Shown here one piece after another: positions 7,896-16,574 of a DNA stretch of 34,730 nucleotides (the first letter of the stretch is position 1; every line of letters begins with the position of its first letter). The stretch comes from Deltaproteobacteria bacterium (GTDB lineage Bacteria; Myxococcota_A; UBA9160; UBA6930). The position numbers and the translations under genes were made by a program. The stretch is from contig NYZB01000150.1 of NCBI GenBank assembly GCA_002687015.1, positions 1 through 34,730 of the forward strand, given 5' to 3'. Below the pieces are notes generated by a model that searched no databases, was not told where the DNA came from, and saw only the letters and a list, made by a program, of their open reading frames with translations.

Positions 7896-9200
7896 TCAGA
7901 GGTCGAAGTCGGCCTCCTCGAGGATCTCCCGAACGCGGTAGAGGAAGCCATTGGCCGGCGCACCATCCACGGCGCGGTGGTCGTAGGAGAGTGCGAGGTG
8001 CATCATCGGGCGGATCACGATCGCATCGGCCCCGTCGACGGCCCGCACCACGGGTCGCTTGACCATCTCGCCCATCCGCAGGATTCCGACCTGGGGCTGG
8101 TTGATGATCGCGAAGCCGTAGAGGTTGCCCTGTCGGCCCGGGTTGGACACGGTGAAGGTGCCACCCTGCAGGTCGTCCGCGGAGAGCTTCTTGGAGCGCG
8201 CCCGGCTGGACAGGTCCTCGATCTCCGCCGCAAGGCCGGCCATGGAGAGGCGATCGGCATTGCGCACGACGGGCACGACCAGTCCCTTCTCGGTCTCGAC
8301 GGCGATCCCGATGTGGATGTCGCGTTTCTCGACGATCGCGTCCTCGATGACCGAGGCATTCAGGACCGGGAACTCTCGCAACGCCCGCACGGTGGCGTGG
8401 ACGATGAAGGGCAGGAAGGTGAGACCGAAGCCGTGGGCCTCCTTGAAGGCCCCCTTGGCCCTGGCGCGGAGGGCCGCCACGCCGCCCATGTCCACCTCGG
8501 CCACGGTTCCCACGTGCGGGCTCGTGTGCTTCGAGTACACCATGTGCTCGGCCACGATCTTGCGGAGGGGCGACATCGGAACGACCCGATCGCCCTCCTG
8601 GATCGCGTAGTAGCCGAAACGCGCCTTGGCCCCCGAGAGGTCCGGCGCGGAGTCAGGCGGTCCGGCGCTGCGCGCGGCGGGTGCACTCGATGCGGGCGCC
8701 GCGGGCGCACTGGGCGGCGGCGCGGCGGGTTTCGGGGTGGCCGCGGGCTCGGACGCATCGGCCGCCCGTTCCACGTCGTCACGCGTGATGCGACCCGAGA
8801 CGCCGGTCCCGCGCACCTCCGAGAGCTCGACGCCGCGGTCGGCCGCTACGCGCGCCGCGACGGGCGTCGCCTTCGGCGCGGCACCGCCCGGTGCTGCGGC
8901 CGGCGGGGCGGGGGCCACGGCGGCCTCAGGATCCGCGCTGGCAGCACTCGCCGTGGCACCTGCCGCCGCGTCGATCTTCGCCAGCTCGGTTCCGACCGGG
9001 ATGGTCTCCCCCTCGGCGACCAGGATCTGCACGACGACACCCGCGTCGGGTGCGGGAATCTCTGCGTCCACCTTGTCGGTGGTCACCTCGACCAGGGGCT
9101 GGTCGCGCTCCACGGCCTCGCCCTCCTTCACCAACCACTTCGCCACCGTGGCTTCGACCACACTCTCGCCGAGTTCGGGTAGCAGGACCGGAACGGACAT
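7896..9200 (-). CDS. 2-oxoacid dehydrogenase E2 component (dihydrolipoamide acyltransferase)
   Basis: 434 aa with the full E2 layout. A single lipoyl domain covers residues 2-78 with the lipoylated lysine K43 in TTDKVDAEI. An Ala/Pro-rich linker (79-110) leads to the peripheral subunit-binding domain (111-147, with RGTGVSGRITRDDV). A second Ala/Pro linker follows, then the catalytic domain from about 200, ending with SYDHRAVDG (active-site H408 and D412). No E1 gene is in the window. Lipoyl and catalytic motifs do not settle between pyruvate, 2-oxoglutarate and branched-chain substrates; the single lipoyl domain is compatible with all three. lpdA is 58 nt upstream on the same strand. Confidence 0.93.
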   Translation of the reverse strand: MSVPVLLPELGESVVEATVAKWLVKEGEAVERDQPLVEVTTDKVDAEIPAPDAGVVVQILVAEGETIPVGTELAKIDAAAGATASAASADPEAAVAPAPPAAAPGGAAPKATPVAARVAADRGVELSEVRGTGVSGRITRDDVERAADASEPAATPKPAAPPPSAPAAPASSAPAARSAGPPDSAPDLSGAKARFGYYAIQEGDRVVPMSPLRKIVAEHMVYSKHTSPHVGTVAEVDMGGVAALRARAKGAFKEAHGFGLTFLPFIVHATVRALREFPVLNASVIEDAIVEKRDIHIGIAVETEKGLVVPVVRNADRLSMAGLAAEIEDLSSRARSKKLSADDLQGGTFTVSNPGRQGNLYGFAIINQPQVGILRMGEMVKRPVVRAVDGADAIVIRPMMHLALSYDHRAVDGAPANGFLYRVREILEEADFDL

Positions 9201-9258
9201 CGGAATCTCCTGGAAAGCTCCGGATGGGCCCAGAGGGCGGGCTCGACCCGGTGGAAGG

Positions 9259-10653
9259 CTAGAAGTTGAGGGCCCGCCCCTCGGCCGCCAGGGTGGCTTC
9301 GAGAAGCGCCTCCGACAGGGTGGGATGGGCGTGGGTGGTAGCGATGATCTCGCGGGTCGTCGCCTCGAGGGTGAGGGCCAGGCCCATCTCGGGTAGCAGC
9401 TCGGTCGCCCCGTGCCCCACCAGGTGGGCCCCCACGATCTGGCCGTACTCGGGGTCGGCCACGACCTTCACGAAGCCCGCCGTGTGCTGCCCGGCGATCG
9501 CCTTGCCGGACGCCGTGAAGGGGAACTTGCCCACCTTCGCGTCGCCGTACTTCTCCCGCGCCTGGGCCTCGGTCAGGCCCACCCACGCGACCTGCGGCTG
9601 ACAGTAGATGCAAGCCGGGATGGCCGCGTGGTCGAGGGGGCCCCGGTCGACGCCCCCCACGAACTCGACCGCCGCGATGCCTTCCTCCGACGCCTTGTGG
9701 GCGAGCAGGGGGCCGCCGGCCAGGTCGCCGATCGCCGAGATGCTCGCGACCGAGGAGCGAAGGGTGTCGTCCACCCGCACGAAGCCCTTGTCGTCGACCT
9801 GCACCCCGGCTTCGTCGAGGCCGAGGTCCTGGGAGCGGGGCCGCCGGCCGATGGCCGCCAGGACCTGGTCGCAGACCAGCTCTTCGCTCTGACCCTCCTT
9901 CGAGACGGTGAGGGTCACGCCCGCGCCGGCCTGCTTGAGCTCCTCGTAGCGGGTGCCGAGGCGCACGTCGATCTGCTTGCGCCGGAACTCGCGCTGCAAG
10001 GCCGCGGCGACCTCCGGGTCGGCGCCCGGAAGCATCTGGTCGGCCATCTCGACGATCGTCACCTGGGAGCCGTACATGGCGTAGACGTACGCGAACTCGA
10101 TCCCCACGGCGCCTGCACCGATGACCACGAGCCGCGCGGGAACCTGGCGCGATTCGAGCGCCTCTCGGGAGGTCAGGACCCGCTCGCCGTCCACCTCGAG
10201 GCCAGGCGGCACCCACTCGCTGGAGCCGGTCGCGAGCATCACCTGGTCGCCTTCGACCAGGACCTCGCCGTTCACGCTCACGCTGTTCGGCCCGGCCAGG
10301 CGACCGCGGCCCGGGATCAGCTCGATCTGGTTCTTCTTGAAGAGCCCCTGCACACCCTTGCACAGGCGATCGGCGGTCTTCCGGCTGTGGTCGATCAGCT
10401 TGCCGTAGTCGAGCACCAGACCCGCCGTCGTGATCCCGAAGGTTTCCCCGTGTCGGGTCAGGTCTTCCACCAGCTCGGCCCCCGAGAGGAGGGCCTTGGT
10501 GGGGATGCAGCCCCAGTTCAGGCACACGCCGCCCGGACGGTCCTCTTCGATGATCGCGACGCGCATCCCGAGCTGGGCCGCGCGGATCGCGCCCACGTAG
10601 CCACCCGGACCCGCACCGACGACGACCAGATCGAATCGACCTTTCGAACTCAC
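9259..10653 (-). CDS. lpdA: Dihydrolipoyl dehydrogenase (E3)
   Basis: FAD enzyme that reoxidises dihydrolipoyl groups on E2 and makes NADH. 464 aa from a GTG start with GGAGAGG upstream. The FAD-binding GAGPGG is at 13-18, and the redox disulfide is C44/C49 in GGVCLNWGCIPTK. A second Rossmann motif (GAGAVGIEFA) binds NAD. The catalytic pair near the C-terminus is H443 and E448 (HAHPTLSE). The E2 gene lies next on the same strand, and lipoate-making genes follow, so E2, E3 and their cofactor supply are clustered. Confidence 0.96.
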   Translation of the reverse strand: MSSKGRFDLVVVGAGPGGYVGAIRAAQLGMRVAIIEEDRPGGVCLNWGCIPTKALLSGAELVEDLTRHGETFGITTAGLVLDYGKLIDHSRKTADRLCKGVQGLFKKNQIELIPGRGRLAGPNSVSVNGEVLVEGDQVMLATGSSEWVPPGLEVDGERVLTSREALESRQVPARLVVIGAGAVGIEFAYVYAMYGSQVTIVEMADQMLPGADPEVAAALQREFRRKQIDVRLGTRYEELKQAGAGVTLTVSKEGQSEELVCDQVLAAIGRRPRSQDLGLDEAGVQVDDKGFVRVDDTLRSSVASISAIGDLAGGPLLAHKASEEGIAAVEFVGGVDRGPLDHAAIPACIYCQPQVAWVGLTEAQAREKYGDAKVGKFPFTASGKAIAGQHTAGFVKVVADPEYGQIVGAHLVGHGATELLPEMGLALTLEATTREIIATTHAHPTLSEALLEATLAAEGRALNF

Positions 10654-10764
10654 CCGATCACCTCTCCAGCTCGCTCCGGTCCACGTCCCACCGGTAGCGG
10701 CGATTCTCTCATCGGCCGGCGAGACGCCCCTCTTGACGCAACGGCCGCCTGCGCGGGCGCCGGG

Positions 10765-11391
10765 TCACGCGAGCTCTCCCTCGCCCGTCAGCTCGTGGAT
10801 CTCCCGGTGGCGACCCTCTCGCGGCACCTTCTCTTCCTGGACGCGCGCCTGCAGCTTGATCAAGCCGTCGAGCACCGCCTCCGGCCTGGGCGGACAGCCC
10901 GGAATGTAGACGTCGACGGGGAGGATCGCGTCGATTCCCTGCAAGGTGGCGTAGTTGTCGTAGGGCCCGCCCGAGCAGGTGCAGGCACCGAACGCGATCA
11001 CCCACTTCGGCTCGGCCATCTGGTCGTAGACCCTCTTGAGGATGGGGGCCTGCCGGTGGGTGATCGTCCCGACCACCATCAACAGGTCGGACTGACGCGG
11101 AGAGAAGCGAGGCAGGGCGCAACCGAAACGATCCATGTCGTAGCGGGGCCCGGCCGCGGACATGTACTCCATGCCGCAGCACGCGGTCACGAAGGGGTAG
11201 ATGAACATCGAGTACTTCCGCGCCCAGTTCAGCACCGCGTCCGAGCGCGTGGTGACGAAGCTGTCGCTGCCCTGGCGGAGCAGCTCGACCATCTCGCCCG
11301 CGCGCTCCTGGGGCGTGGTCCCGACCACCTTGGGTCGCTCCCAGCCCCGTCCCGATCGCGATCGCGACCGGCGCGTATGCGGGCCGCCCAT
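10765..11391 (-). CDS. nuoB: NADH-quinone oxidoreductase subunit B (complex I, N2 cluster)
   Basis: 208 aa; holds the terminal [4Fe-4S] cluster N2, which passes electrons to quinone. Cluster ligands are the tandem C71-C72 (TACCGMEYM), C137 and C166 (PGCPPRP). SPRQSDLLMVVGT and YDQMAEPKWVIAFG are family hallmarks. A non-canonical extra cysteine, C139, gives GACTCSGG. The ATG has a strong AGGGAGG ribosome binding site. The first 45 residues are a basic, low-complexity extension. It lies 111 nt before lpdA and 5.3 kb from nuoI, separated from other nuo genes. Confidence 0.95.
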   Translation of the reverse strand: MGGPHTRRSRSRSGRGWERPKVVGTTPQERAGEMVELLRQGSDSFVTTRSDAVLNWARKYSMFIYPFVTACCGMEYMSAAGPRYDMDRFGCALPRFSPRQSDLLMVVGTITHRQAPILKRVYDQMAEPKWVIAFGACTCSGGPYDNYATLQGIDAILPVDVYIPGCPPRPEAVLDGLIKLQARVQEEKVPREGRHREIHELTGEGELA

Positions 11392-11413
11392 GGCTTCCTC
11401 CCTGAGGCGGCCG

Positions 11414-11419
11414 AAGATA
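11414..11419 (-). promoter_or_regulatory. Candidate -10 element for nuoB
   Basis: On the minus strand this reads GCTATCTT, with TATCTT ending 22 nt before the nuoB ATG. A GGGAGG ribosome binding site lies in between. No -35 box is recognisable. Confidence 0.4.
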
Positions 11420-11554
11420 GCCCCCAGGCGGCGGGCTGGCGGACGATGCGGAAGGAGCCCGCGACCAGGGGGCCCGCGGGCCGGAACGAGCGTGGCGGGT
11501 GACCCCCAGCTCCGAACTCCATCGGCTCTCGTGGTTTCCGGCCGCCTGGATTCC

Positions 11555-11560
11555 TAGACT
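11555..11560 (+). promoter_or_regulatory. Candidate -10 element for pcs-hemH
   Basis: CCTAGACT, with TAGACT ending 37 nt before the ATG at 11598. The leader carries GGGGAGGAGG as ribosome binding site. It faces away from the nuoB element across about 135 bp in which I see nothing else. Confidence 0.4.
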
Positions 11561-11597
11561 GGCCGTCGCCCCACGGGGGCGGTCTGGGGAGGAGGAC

Positions 11598-12344
11598 ATG
11601 GCGGACGACGCGGCGGCGCCGGCGAGGGGTCCGGCCCAGCAAGTGCCGCTCTGGGCCCTGGCCCGCGCCTGGAGCGTCCACGCCTTCACGGCGAGCGGTG
11701 CCGTCATCGCGCTCCTGGCCACCTGGGCCGCGGCCAGCGGCGACTTCCGCGCTTCCTGTCTGTGGATGCTGCTGGCGATGTCCATCGATGCCATCGACGG
11801 GACCCTGGCGCGCAAGGCCCGGGTCGCCGAGCTGATCCCGAGCTTCGACGGCCGTCGCCTCGACGATCTCGTCGACTATCTGAACTACGTCGTGGTCCCA
11901 GCCCTCTTCCTCGTCTGGGCGGGCTGCGTGCCCCACTGGGCCTGGACGGTTCTTCCGGTCGTGGCCAGCGCCTACGGCTTCTCCCAGGCGGATGCGAAGA
12001 CCGAGGACCACTTCTTCCTGGGCTTTCCCTCCTATTGGAACGTCGTGGCCATCTACGCCTACAGCCTCGAGATCTCTCCGCCCTGGCTGGTGGCCTGGTT
12101 GGTCGGTCTCTCGATCGCCGTCTTCGTGCCGCTCAAGTTCGTCTACCCGAGCCAGATGCGCTTCCTGTACTGGACGACCAACCTGGGGGCCCTGGCGTGG
12201 TGCCTGGTCCTCGCCGCCACCCTCGCCTTTCCCGAGCCACTCGCCGGCGCTCACCTGGTCGAGCTCTCGCTGCTCTACCCGGCCTACTACGTGGGCATCT
12301 CGATCTGGCTCGGCGGCCTTCGCCGCCGGAACGCCCGGGCGTGA
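11598..12344 (+). CDS. pcs: Phosphatidylcholine synthase (CDP-alcohol phosphatidyltransferase family)
   Basis: Joins choline to CDP-diacylglycerol at the inner membrane in one step to give phosphatidylcholine. 248 aa from an ATG with a strong GGAGGA site; about eight hydrophobic segments. The CDP-alcohol motif is D67-G68...A71-R72...G85...D89...D93. It has 12 rather than 8 residues between the Arg and Gly, a spacing I associate with Pcs enzymes. The segment FFLGFPSYWNVVAIYAY (139-155) is also Pcs-like. It ends with a GTGA overlap with hemH. A different head-group substrate cannot be excluded, but the motif spacing makes Pcs the best call. Confidence 0.85.
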   Translation: MADDAAAPARGPAQQVPLWALARAWSVHAFTASGAVIALLATWAAASGDFRASCLWMLLAMSIDAIDGTLARKARVAELIPSFDGRRLDDLVDYLNYVVVPALFLVWAGCVPHWAWTVLPVVASAYGFSQADAKTEDHFFLGFPSYWNVVAIYAYSLEISPPWLVAWLVGLSIAVFVPLKFVYPSQMRFLYWTTNLGALAWCLVLAATLAFPEPLAGAHLVELSLLYPAYYVGISIWLGGLRRRNARA

Positions 12345-13390
12345 GCAGATCGGCGCCGACGACCGGGCTACTGCTCGTGCAGCTGGGGACGCCGGACGCC
12401 CCGACGACCCCCGCGGTACGTCGCTACCTGCGCGAGTTCCTGGGCGACCCGCGCGTGCTGGACATGCCGGCCGCGGGCCGCTGGCTGCTGCTGAACGCGA
12501 TCATCCTGCCCTTCCGCCCGCGGCGTTCCGCCGCCCTCTACCAGAAGATCTGGAGCGCCGAAGGCTCGCCCCTGCTGGTGCACAGCCAAGCCCTCGCGGA
12601 CGGAGTCGCAAAGGCCCTCGCGGAGGGCTTCCGGGTCGAGCTCGGCATGCGCTATGGCAACCCGTCGCTCGAGGGCGCCGTCGATCGCCTGCTTGCAGCC
12701 GACCTGGAGCGAATCGTCGTGCTCCCGCTCTTTCCCCAGGAGGCCAGCTCCACCTCGGGCTCCGCCGTCGAGCGCGTCCACGAGCTGACCCGAGGGCGCA
12801 GCCACGTCCCGACCCTCACCACCCTGGGCTCCTTCCCCGACGCGGCCTTCTTCATCGAACCCAGTGCCGAAATCGCACGCCCGATCCTGAGCGCCTTCGG
12901 CGCCGACCACGTGCTGCTCAGCTACCACGGGCTGCCCGAGCGCCACGTGCGACGCAGCGACCGGTCCGGGGAGCACTGCCTGGCCAGCGACTCGTGCTGC
13001 GACGCGCTCGGCGCCGCGAACCCGCACTGCTACCGCGCACAGTGCTTCGCGACGAGCCGCGCGCTGGCGGCCGCGCTCGAGCTCGATCCGGCCACGACCT
13101 CCACCGCCTTCCAGTCGCGACTCGGCCGCACTCCCTGGATCGGGCCCGCCACCGAGCAGCGCCTCCCCGAGCTCCACGAGAGCGGCGTCCGCCGGCTGGC
13201 CGTGCTCTGCCCCTCCTTCGTCGCGGACTGCCTCGAGACCCTGGAGGAGATCGGCGTCCGGGCGCGCGAGCAGTGGCGGGAGCTCGGGGGGGAGGCGCTC
13301 GAGCTCGTTCCCTGTGTCAATGCCCATCCGGGCTGGGTCCGGGGCGTGGCGGATCGGGTGCGGGAGGCCTGCCTTCAGCCCGTCCCGTAG
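12341..13390 (+). CDS. hemH: Ferrochelatase with internal [2Fe-2S]-type cysteine cluster
   Basis: Inserts ferrous iron into porphyrin in the last haem step. 349 aa from a GTG that overlaps the pcs stop (GTGA, 12341-12344). The active-site histidine is H196 in LLSYHGLPERH, and the conserved acidic segment CLETLEEI is at 297-304. Cysteines C213, C219, C220, C230 and C235 are packed in 23 residues. This matches the class described for Myxococcus xanthus, in which four internal cysteines bind a [2Fe-2S] cluster, instead of the C-terminal ligands of other ferrochelatases. The 3' end overlaps the opposing SDR gene by 16 bp. Confidence 0.95.
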   Translation: MSRSAPTTGLLLVQLGTPDAPTTPAVRRYLREFLGDPRVLDMPAAGRWLLLNAIILPFRPRRSAALYQKIWSAEGSPLLVHSQALADGVAKALAEGFRVELGMRYGNPSLEGAVDRLLAADLERIVVLPLFPQEASSTSGSAVERVHELTRGRSHVPTLTTLGSFPDAAFFIEPSAEIARPILSAFGADHVLLSYHGLPERHVRRSDRSGEHCLASDSCCDALGAANPHCYRAQCFATSRALAAALELDPATTSTAFQSRLGRTPWIGPATEQRLPELHESGVRRLAVLCPSFVADCLETLEEIGVRAREQWRELGGEALELVPCVNAHPGWVRGVADRVREACLQPVP

Positions 13391-14148
13391 GCGACCCCGC
13401 CGTCGATCTTGATCACGGTCCCGGTCGTGTAGCTGGACGCATCGCTCGCCAGGTAGAGCGCCGCGCCGACGATCTCGTCGGGGCGCCCGCCCCGGCCGAG
13501 GGGAATGGTGTGCTTCGCGGACTTCTCGAAGGCCTCCATGTCCCACGCCTTGCTGATGTCGGTCAGGAAGGGGCCGGGCATGATGCAGTTGACCCGGACC
13601 TTGGGCGCGAAGCTCCGGGCCAACCCGAAGGTCAGCGCGTTCAGGCCGGCCTTGGCCGCGCCGTAGGGGATCTCGATGGGCGAGGGCTGGATGGCCGCCA
13701 CGCTGCTGACGTGGATGATCGAGCCGCCCTCGCCCTCGGCCATGCGGGCCCCGATCACGGCGGACAGCCGGAAGGGCCCCTTCAGGTTGACGCCGATCAC
13801 CTTGTCCCAGAGCTCTTCGGAGACCTCCTCGAGGGAGGGGTAGAGAGGCGACATCCCGGCGTTGTTGACCAGCACGTCGACCCGGCCCAGCTCGCCATAG
13901 CTGCGCTCGATCAGCTCGTTGCAGTCCTCCCAACGCCCCACGTGGCAAGCCACGGCAAGAGCGCGCCGGCCGGTCTCGCCGTGCACCTCCGCGGCGAGCT
14001 CGCGGCAGGCCTCGGCCTTGCGGCTGGCGATCACCACATCCGCCCCGGCGCGAGCGAAGGCCAGCACCATCTCCCTGCCGAGCCCTCGGCTCCCGCCGGT
14101 GACGACGGCCACCTTGTCGGTCAGGTCGAAGAGCTGATTGGCATCCAT
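13375..14148 (-). CDS. Short-chain dehydrogenase/reductase (SDR) family oxidoreductase
   Basis: NAD(P)-dependent Rossmann enzyme of 257 aa. The cofactor motif TGGSRGLG is at 17-24, NNAG at 95-98, the catalytic serine is S148 or S149, and YxxxK is Y162/K166. The C-terminal IDGG (248-251) is standard for classical SDRs. R43 in ASRK after the second strand favours NADP over NAD. It follows hemY by 22 nt on the same strand, so it may be co-transcribed with hemE-hemY. FabG-like acyl reduction or hydroxyacyl-CoA oxidation is possible; the substrate is unknown. Confidence 0.92.
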   Translation of the reverse strand: MDANQLFDLTDKVAVVTGGSRGLGREMVLAFARAGADVVIASRKAEACRELAAEVHGETGRRALAVACHVGRWEDCNELIERSYGELGRVDVLVNNAGMSPLYPSLEEVSEELWDKVIGVNLKGPFRLSAVIGARMAEGEGGSIIHVSSVAAIQPSPIEIPYGAAKAGLNALTFGLARSFAPKVRVNCIMPGPFLTDISKAWDMEAFEKSAKHTIPLGRGGRPDEIVGAALYLASDASSYTTGTVIKIDGGVAYGTG

Positions 14149-14170
14149 GGCATCGGTCTCCAGAGGGGCC

Positions 14171-15523
14171 TCATGCCCGCGCTTCCATCAGACGCAGCGC
14201 GGCTTCGTGGCCCGAGGCCAGGCTGTCGGAGAGGCTCACACCATCCACCCAGCTCCCGGCGAGCTCGACGGGCGGGTCGCCGGCCAGTGCGGCGCGCGCG
14301 GCCGCGATGCGCTCGGGATGACCCACGCCGGGCTGGGGCACGGCGCGCTCCCAGCGCGTGAAGGCCAGGGGCTCGAAGCCGCCGCGCAGGCCCAGCCCCC
14401 TCTCGAGACCCGCGGCGATGCGGTCCAGCAGCTCCGCCTCGCTGGCATCGAAGGCGCCCGGCCAGCGCATGCCACCGATCATCGCCTGGATGAGCTGACG
14501 CTCACGCGGTGCGCGCCCGCGGAAGAGCCGGCTCATGAACAGGGCGCCCAGGAGGTCCAGGCCCTCGCCCCCGGAGACCAGGTAGCCGAAGCCCTCGATG
14601 GGGTGGGTGGCGGCGGTCGGGTCGACCGAGAGCGGCACGCTCACCATGGGCGCATAGGTCACGGTCTCGGCCACCTGGGCCGCGTCGGCGGCCAGCGGGG
14701 CAAGCAGCTTCGCAGCGGGGCCCGCGGGCACGGCCAGCACCAGCCTTCGCGCAGTCCAGCTCCGGTGCTCGGTCTCGACGCGCCAGCGACCGCCATCGCG
14801 GGCCAGCGCACGGACCGGCGTCGCCAGCTGGACCCGCGCCCCGAGCGGCTGGGCCAGCACCTCGGCGAAGGCGCCCAGTCCACCCGCCCCGGACCAGCTG
14901 CCCGCCGCTCCCGCGGGTCCGCTGTCGCGGAAGCGCGCGCGCAGGGCACCCACCACGATGGAGCCGGCCTCTCGTTCGTAGGCCACGAGGGAGGGGAAGA
15001 CGGACGCCGCGCCGAGCTGGTGCTCGTCGCCGGCGTAGATGCCCATCAAGAAGGGCGCGACCAGGGCTTCGGCGACCTCCGGCCCGAGGCGCCGCGCCGC
15101 GAACTCCGCCACGGTCTCCCGAGCCCCGTTTCCCCGGCCGTGGAAGGGCTCGGCGAGCAATCGCATCTTGCCGTGGGCGGTGAGGAGCGGCGAGGTCGCG
15201 AAGGCCAGCGGATCCATGGGAACCGGCTCCAGGCGGCCGCCGTGGAGCAGGAAGCGCTTGCGGCTGGCGGGCGCGGCCTTGACCAGCGCCGCCGCGGCGC
15301 CGGCCGCGCGCACGAAGACCAGCGCCCGCCCGTGGAGGCGCATCGTGTTCGGCCCGCGCTCGAACAGGAAGTTGTCCTCGCGCACGCTCTCCATCACGCC
15401 GCCCGGCCGCGATGCGGCCTCCAGCAGCTGCACCTCCACTCCGCGGTCGGCGAAGGTGCGCGCTGCCGCGAGGCCGGCGGCGCCCGCCCCGATCACCAGG
15501 GCATCGGTCTCTTCGGTGCTCAC
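14171..15523 (-). CDS. hemY: Protoporphyrinogen/coproporphyrinogen oxidase, HemY type
   Basis: FAD-dependent oxidase of the amine-oxidase fold that aromatises the porphyrin ring with oxygen as acceptor. 450 aa. The dinucleotide motif GAGAAG is at 12-17, followed by LLEAASRPGG (33-42) and the FERGPNT segment. The C-terminal FAD-contact stretch includes WVDGVSLSDSLASG. It starts at GTG and overlaps the hemE stop (GTGA, 15520-15523). With hemE and hemH nearby it completes late haem synthesis. Whether it works on proto- or coproporphyrinogen is not decidable here. Confidence 0.92.
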   Translation of the reverse strand: MSTEETDALVIGAGAAGLAAARTFADRGVEVQLLEAASRPGGVMESVREDNFLFERGPNTMRLHGRALVFVRAAGAAAALVKAAPASRKRFLLHGGRLEPVPMDPLAFATSPLLTAHGKMRLLAEPFHGRGNGARETVAEFAARRLGPEVAEALVAPFLMGIYAGDEHQLGAASVFPSLVAYEREAGSIVVGALRARFRDSGPAGAAGSWSGAGGLGAFAEVLAQPLGARVQLATPVRALARDGGRWRVETEHRSWTARRLVLAVPAGPAAKLLAPLAADAAQVAETVTYAPMVSVPLSVDPTAATHPIEGFGYLVSGGEGLDLLGALFMSRLFRGRAPRERQLIQAMIGGMRWPGAFDASEAELLDRIAAGLERGLGLRGGFEPLAFTRWERAVPQPGVGHPERIAAARAALAGDPPVELAGSWVDGVSLSDSLASGHEAALRLMEARA

Positions 15524-16569
15524 GAGCTCGCTCCGAGGGCGCGCGCGGCGTCGGTGAAGGCGCGCACCCCCTCGACCGGAGTCTCGGGCAGACAGCCGTG
15601 GCCGAGGTTGAGGATGTGGCCGCGGGCCGGCGCCGCGGCACGGGCCATCTCGCGGACCCGCTCGAAGATGCGCTCGCGGGGGAGCGCGAGCTCGGTCGGA
15701 TCCAGGTTGCCCTGGAGAGCCGCCCGGCCAGCCGCCTTCCGGGCCGCCTCGGCGAGGTCGACCGAGGCGCCCACGGAGAGCACATCGGCCCCCGAATCCA
15801 ACATGAAATCAAGGAGATGCGGCGCGTCATTCGTGTACAAGATGAACGGCGCACGCGTCCGGTCCACACCCGCCACGATGGCCCGGTTGGCGGGCTCGAC
15901 GAAGCGCTCGTAGAGGGCCTCGTCCAGGACGCCGGCCCAGGTGTCGAAGAGCTGCACCACCTGGGCGCCCGCCTCGATCTGGGCGTTCAGGTAGTCGACG
16001 GTCATCCGAGCCAGGCGGTCCAGGAGCGCGTCCACCACCCCGGGCGCGTCGTCCATGAGCGCGCGCAGCACGGCGAAGCGACGGGTCGGATCGCCCTGCC
16101 CCTCCACCAGGTAGGTCGCCAGGGTGAAGGGCGCGCCGGCAAAGCCGATCAGCGGGATCTGCTCAGGGGCGAGGGCCTTGCGCAGGCGCCCGAGGATCTC
16201 GAACACGTAGGGCACGGCCTCCCGGGGATCGGGATTCCGCAGGGCCTCCACCTGCTCCCGACGGCGGATCGGCTCGGCGATCACCGGGCCCGGCGCGAAG
16301 TCGAGGTCGACCCCCATACCGAGCACCGGCACGAAGATGTCGCAGAAGAACACGACCGCCTCGCTGCCGACCAACCGGATGGGCTGGAGTGAGACCTCCA
16401 CGGCCTTGTCCACGTCGCGGCACATCTCGAGGAAGCTCATGCCCGCCCGGACGGCCCGGTACTCGGGGAGGTAGCGGCCGGCCTGGCGCATCAGCCAGAC
16501 GGGGGGCCGGTCCACCGGCTCGCCGCGGCAGGCCCGCAGCATGCGCTCCGTGGGATCGAGGGTGCGCAC
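15520..16569 (-). CDS. hemE: Uroporphyrinogen decarboxylase
   Basis: Removes four acetate carboxyls from uroporphyrinogen III. 349 aa from the GTG at 16569, which is 5 nt after the stop of the preceding acyl-CoA dehydrogenase; this start gives the normal family length. Signature 1 is MRQAGRYLPEY at 27-37. FFCDIFVP (74-81) holds the likely catalytic aspartate D77. Signature 2 is GFAGAPFTLATYLVEG. The gene is coupled to hemY by an overlapping codon. Its position right behind fatty-acid-type dehydrogenase genes is unusual for hemE. Confidence 0.96.
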   Translation of the reverse strand: MRTLDPTERMLRACRGEPVDRPPVWLMRQAGRYLPEYRAVRAGMSFLEMCRDVDKAVEVSLQPIRLVGSEAVVFFCDIFVPVLGMGVDLDFAPGPVIAEPIRRREQVEALRNPDPREAVPYVFEILGRLRKALAPEQIPLIGFAGAPFTLATYLVEGQGDPTRRFAVLRALMDDAPGVVDALLDRLARMTVDYLNAQIEAGAQVVQLFDTWAGVLDEALYERFVEPANRAIVAGVDRTRAPFILYTNDAPHLLDFMLDSGADVLSVGASVDLAEAARKAAGRAALQGNLDPTELALPRERIFERVREMARAAAPARGHILNLGHGCLPETPVEGVRAFTDAARALGASS

Positions 16570-16574
16570 GTCGT

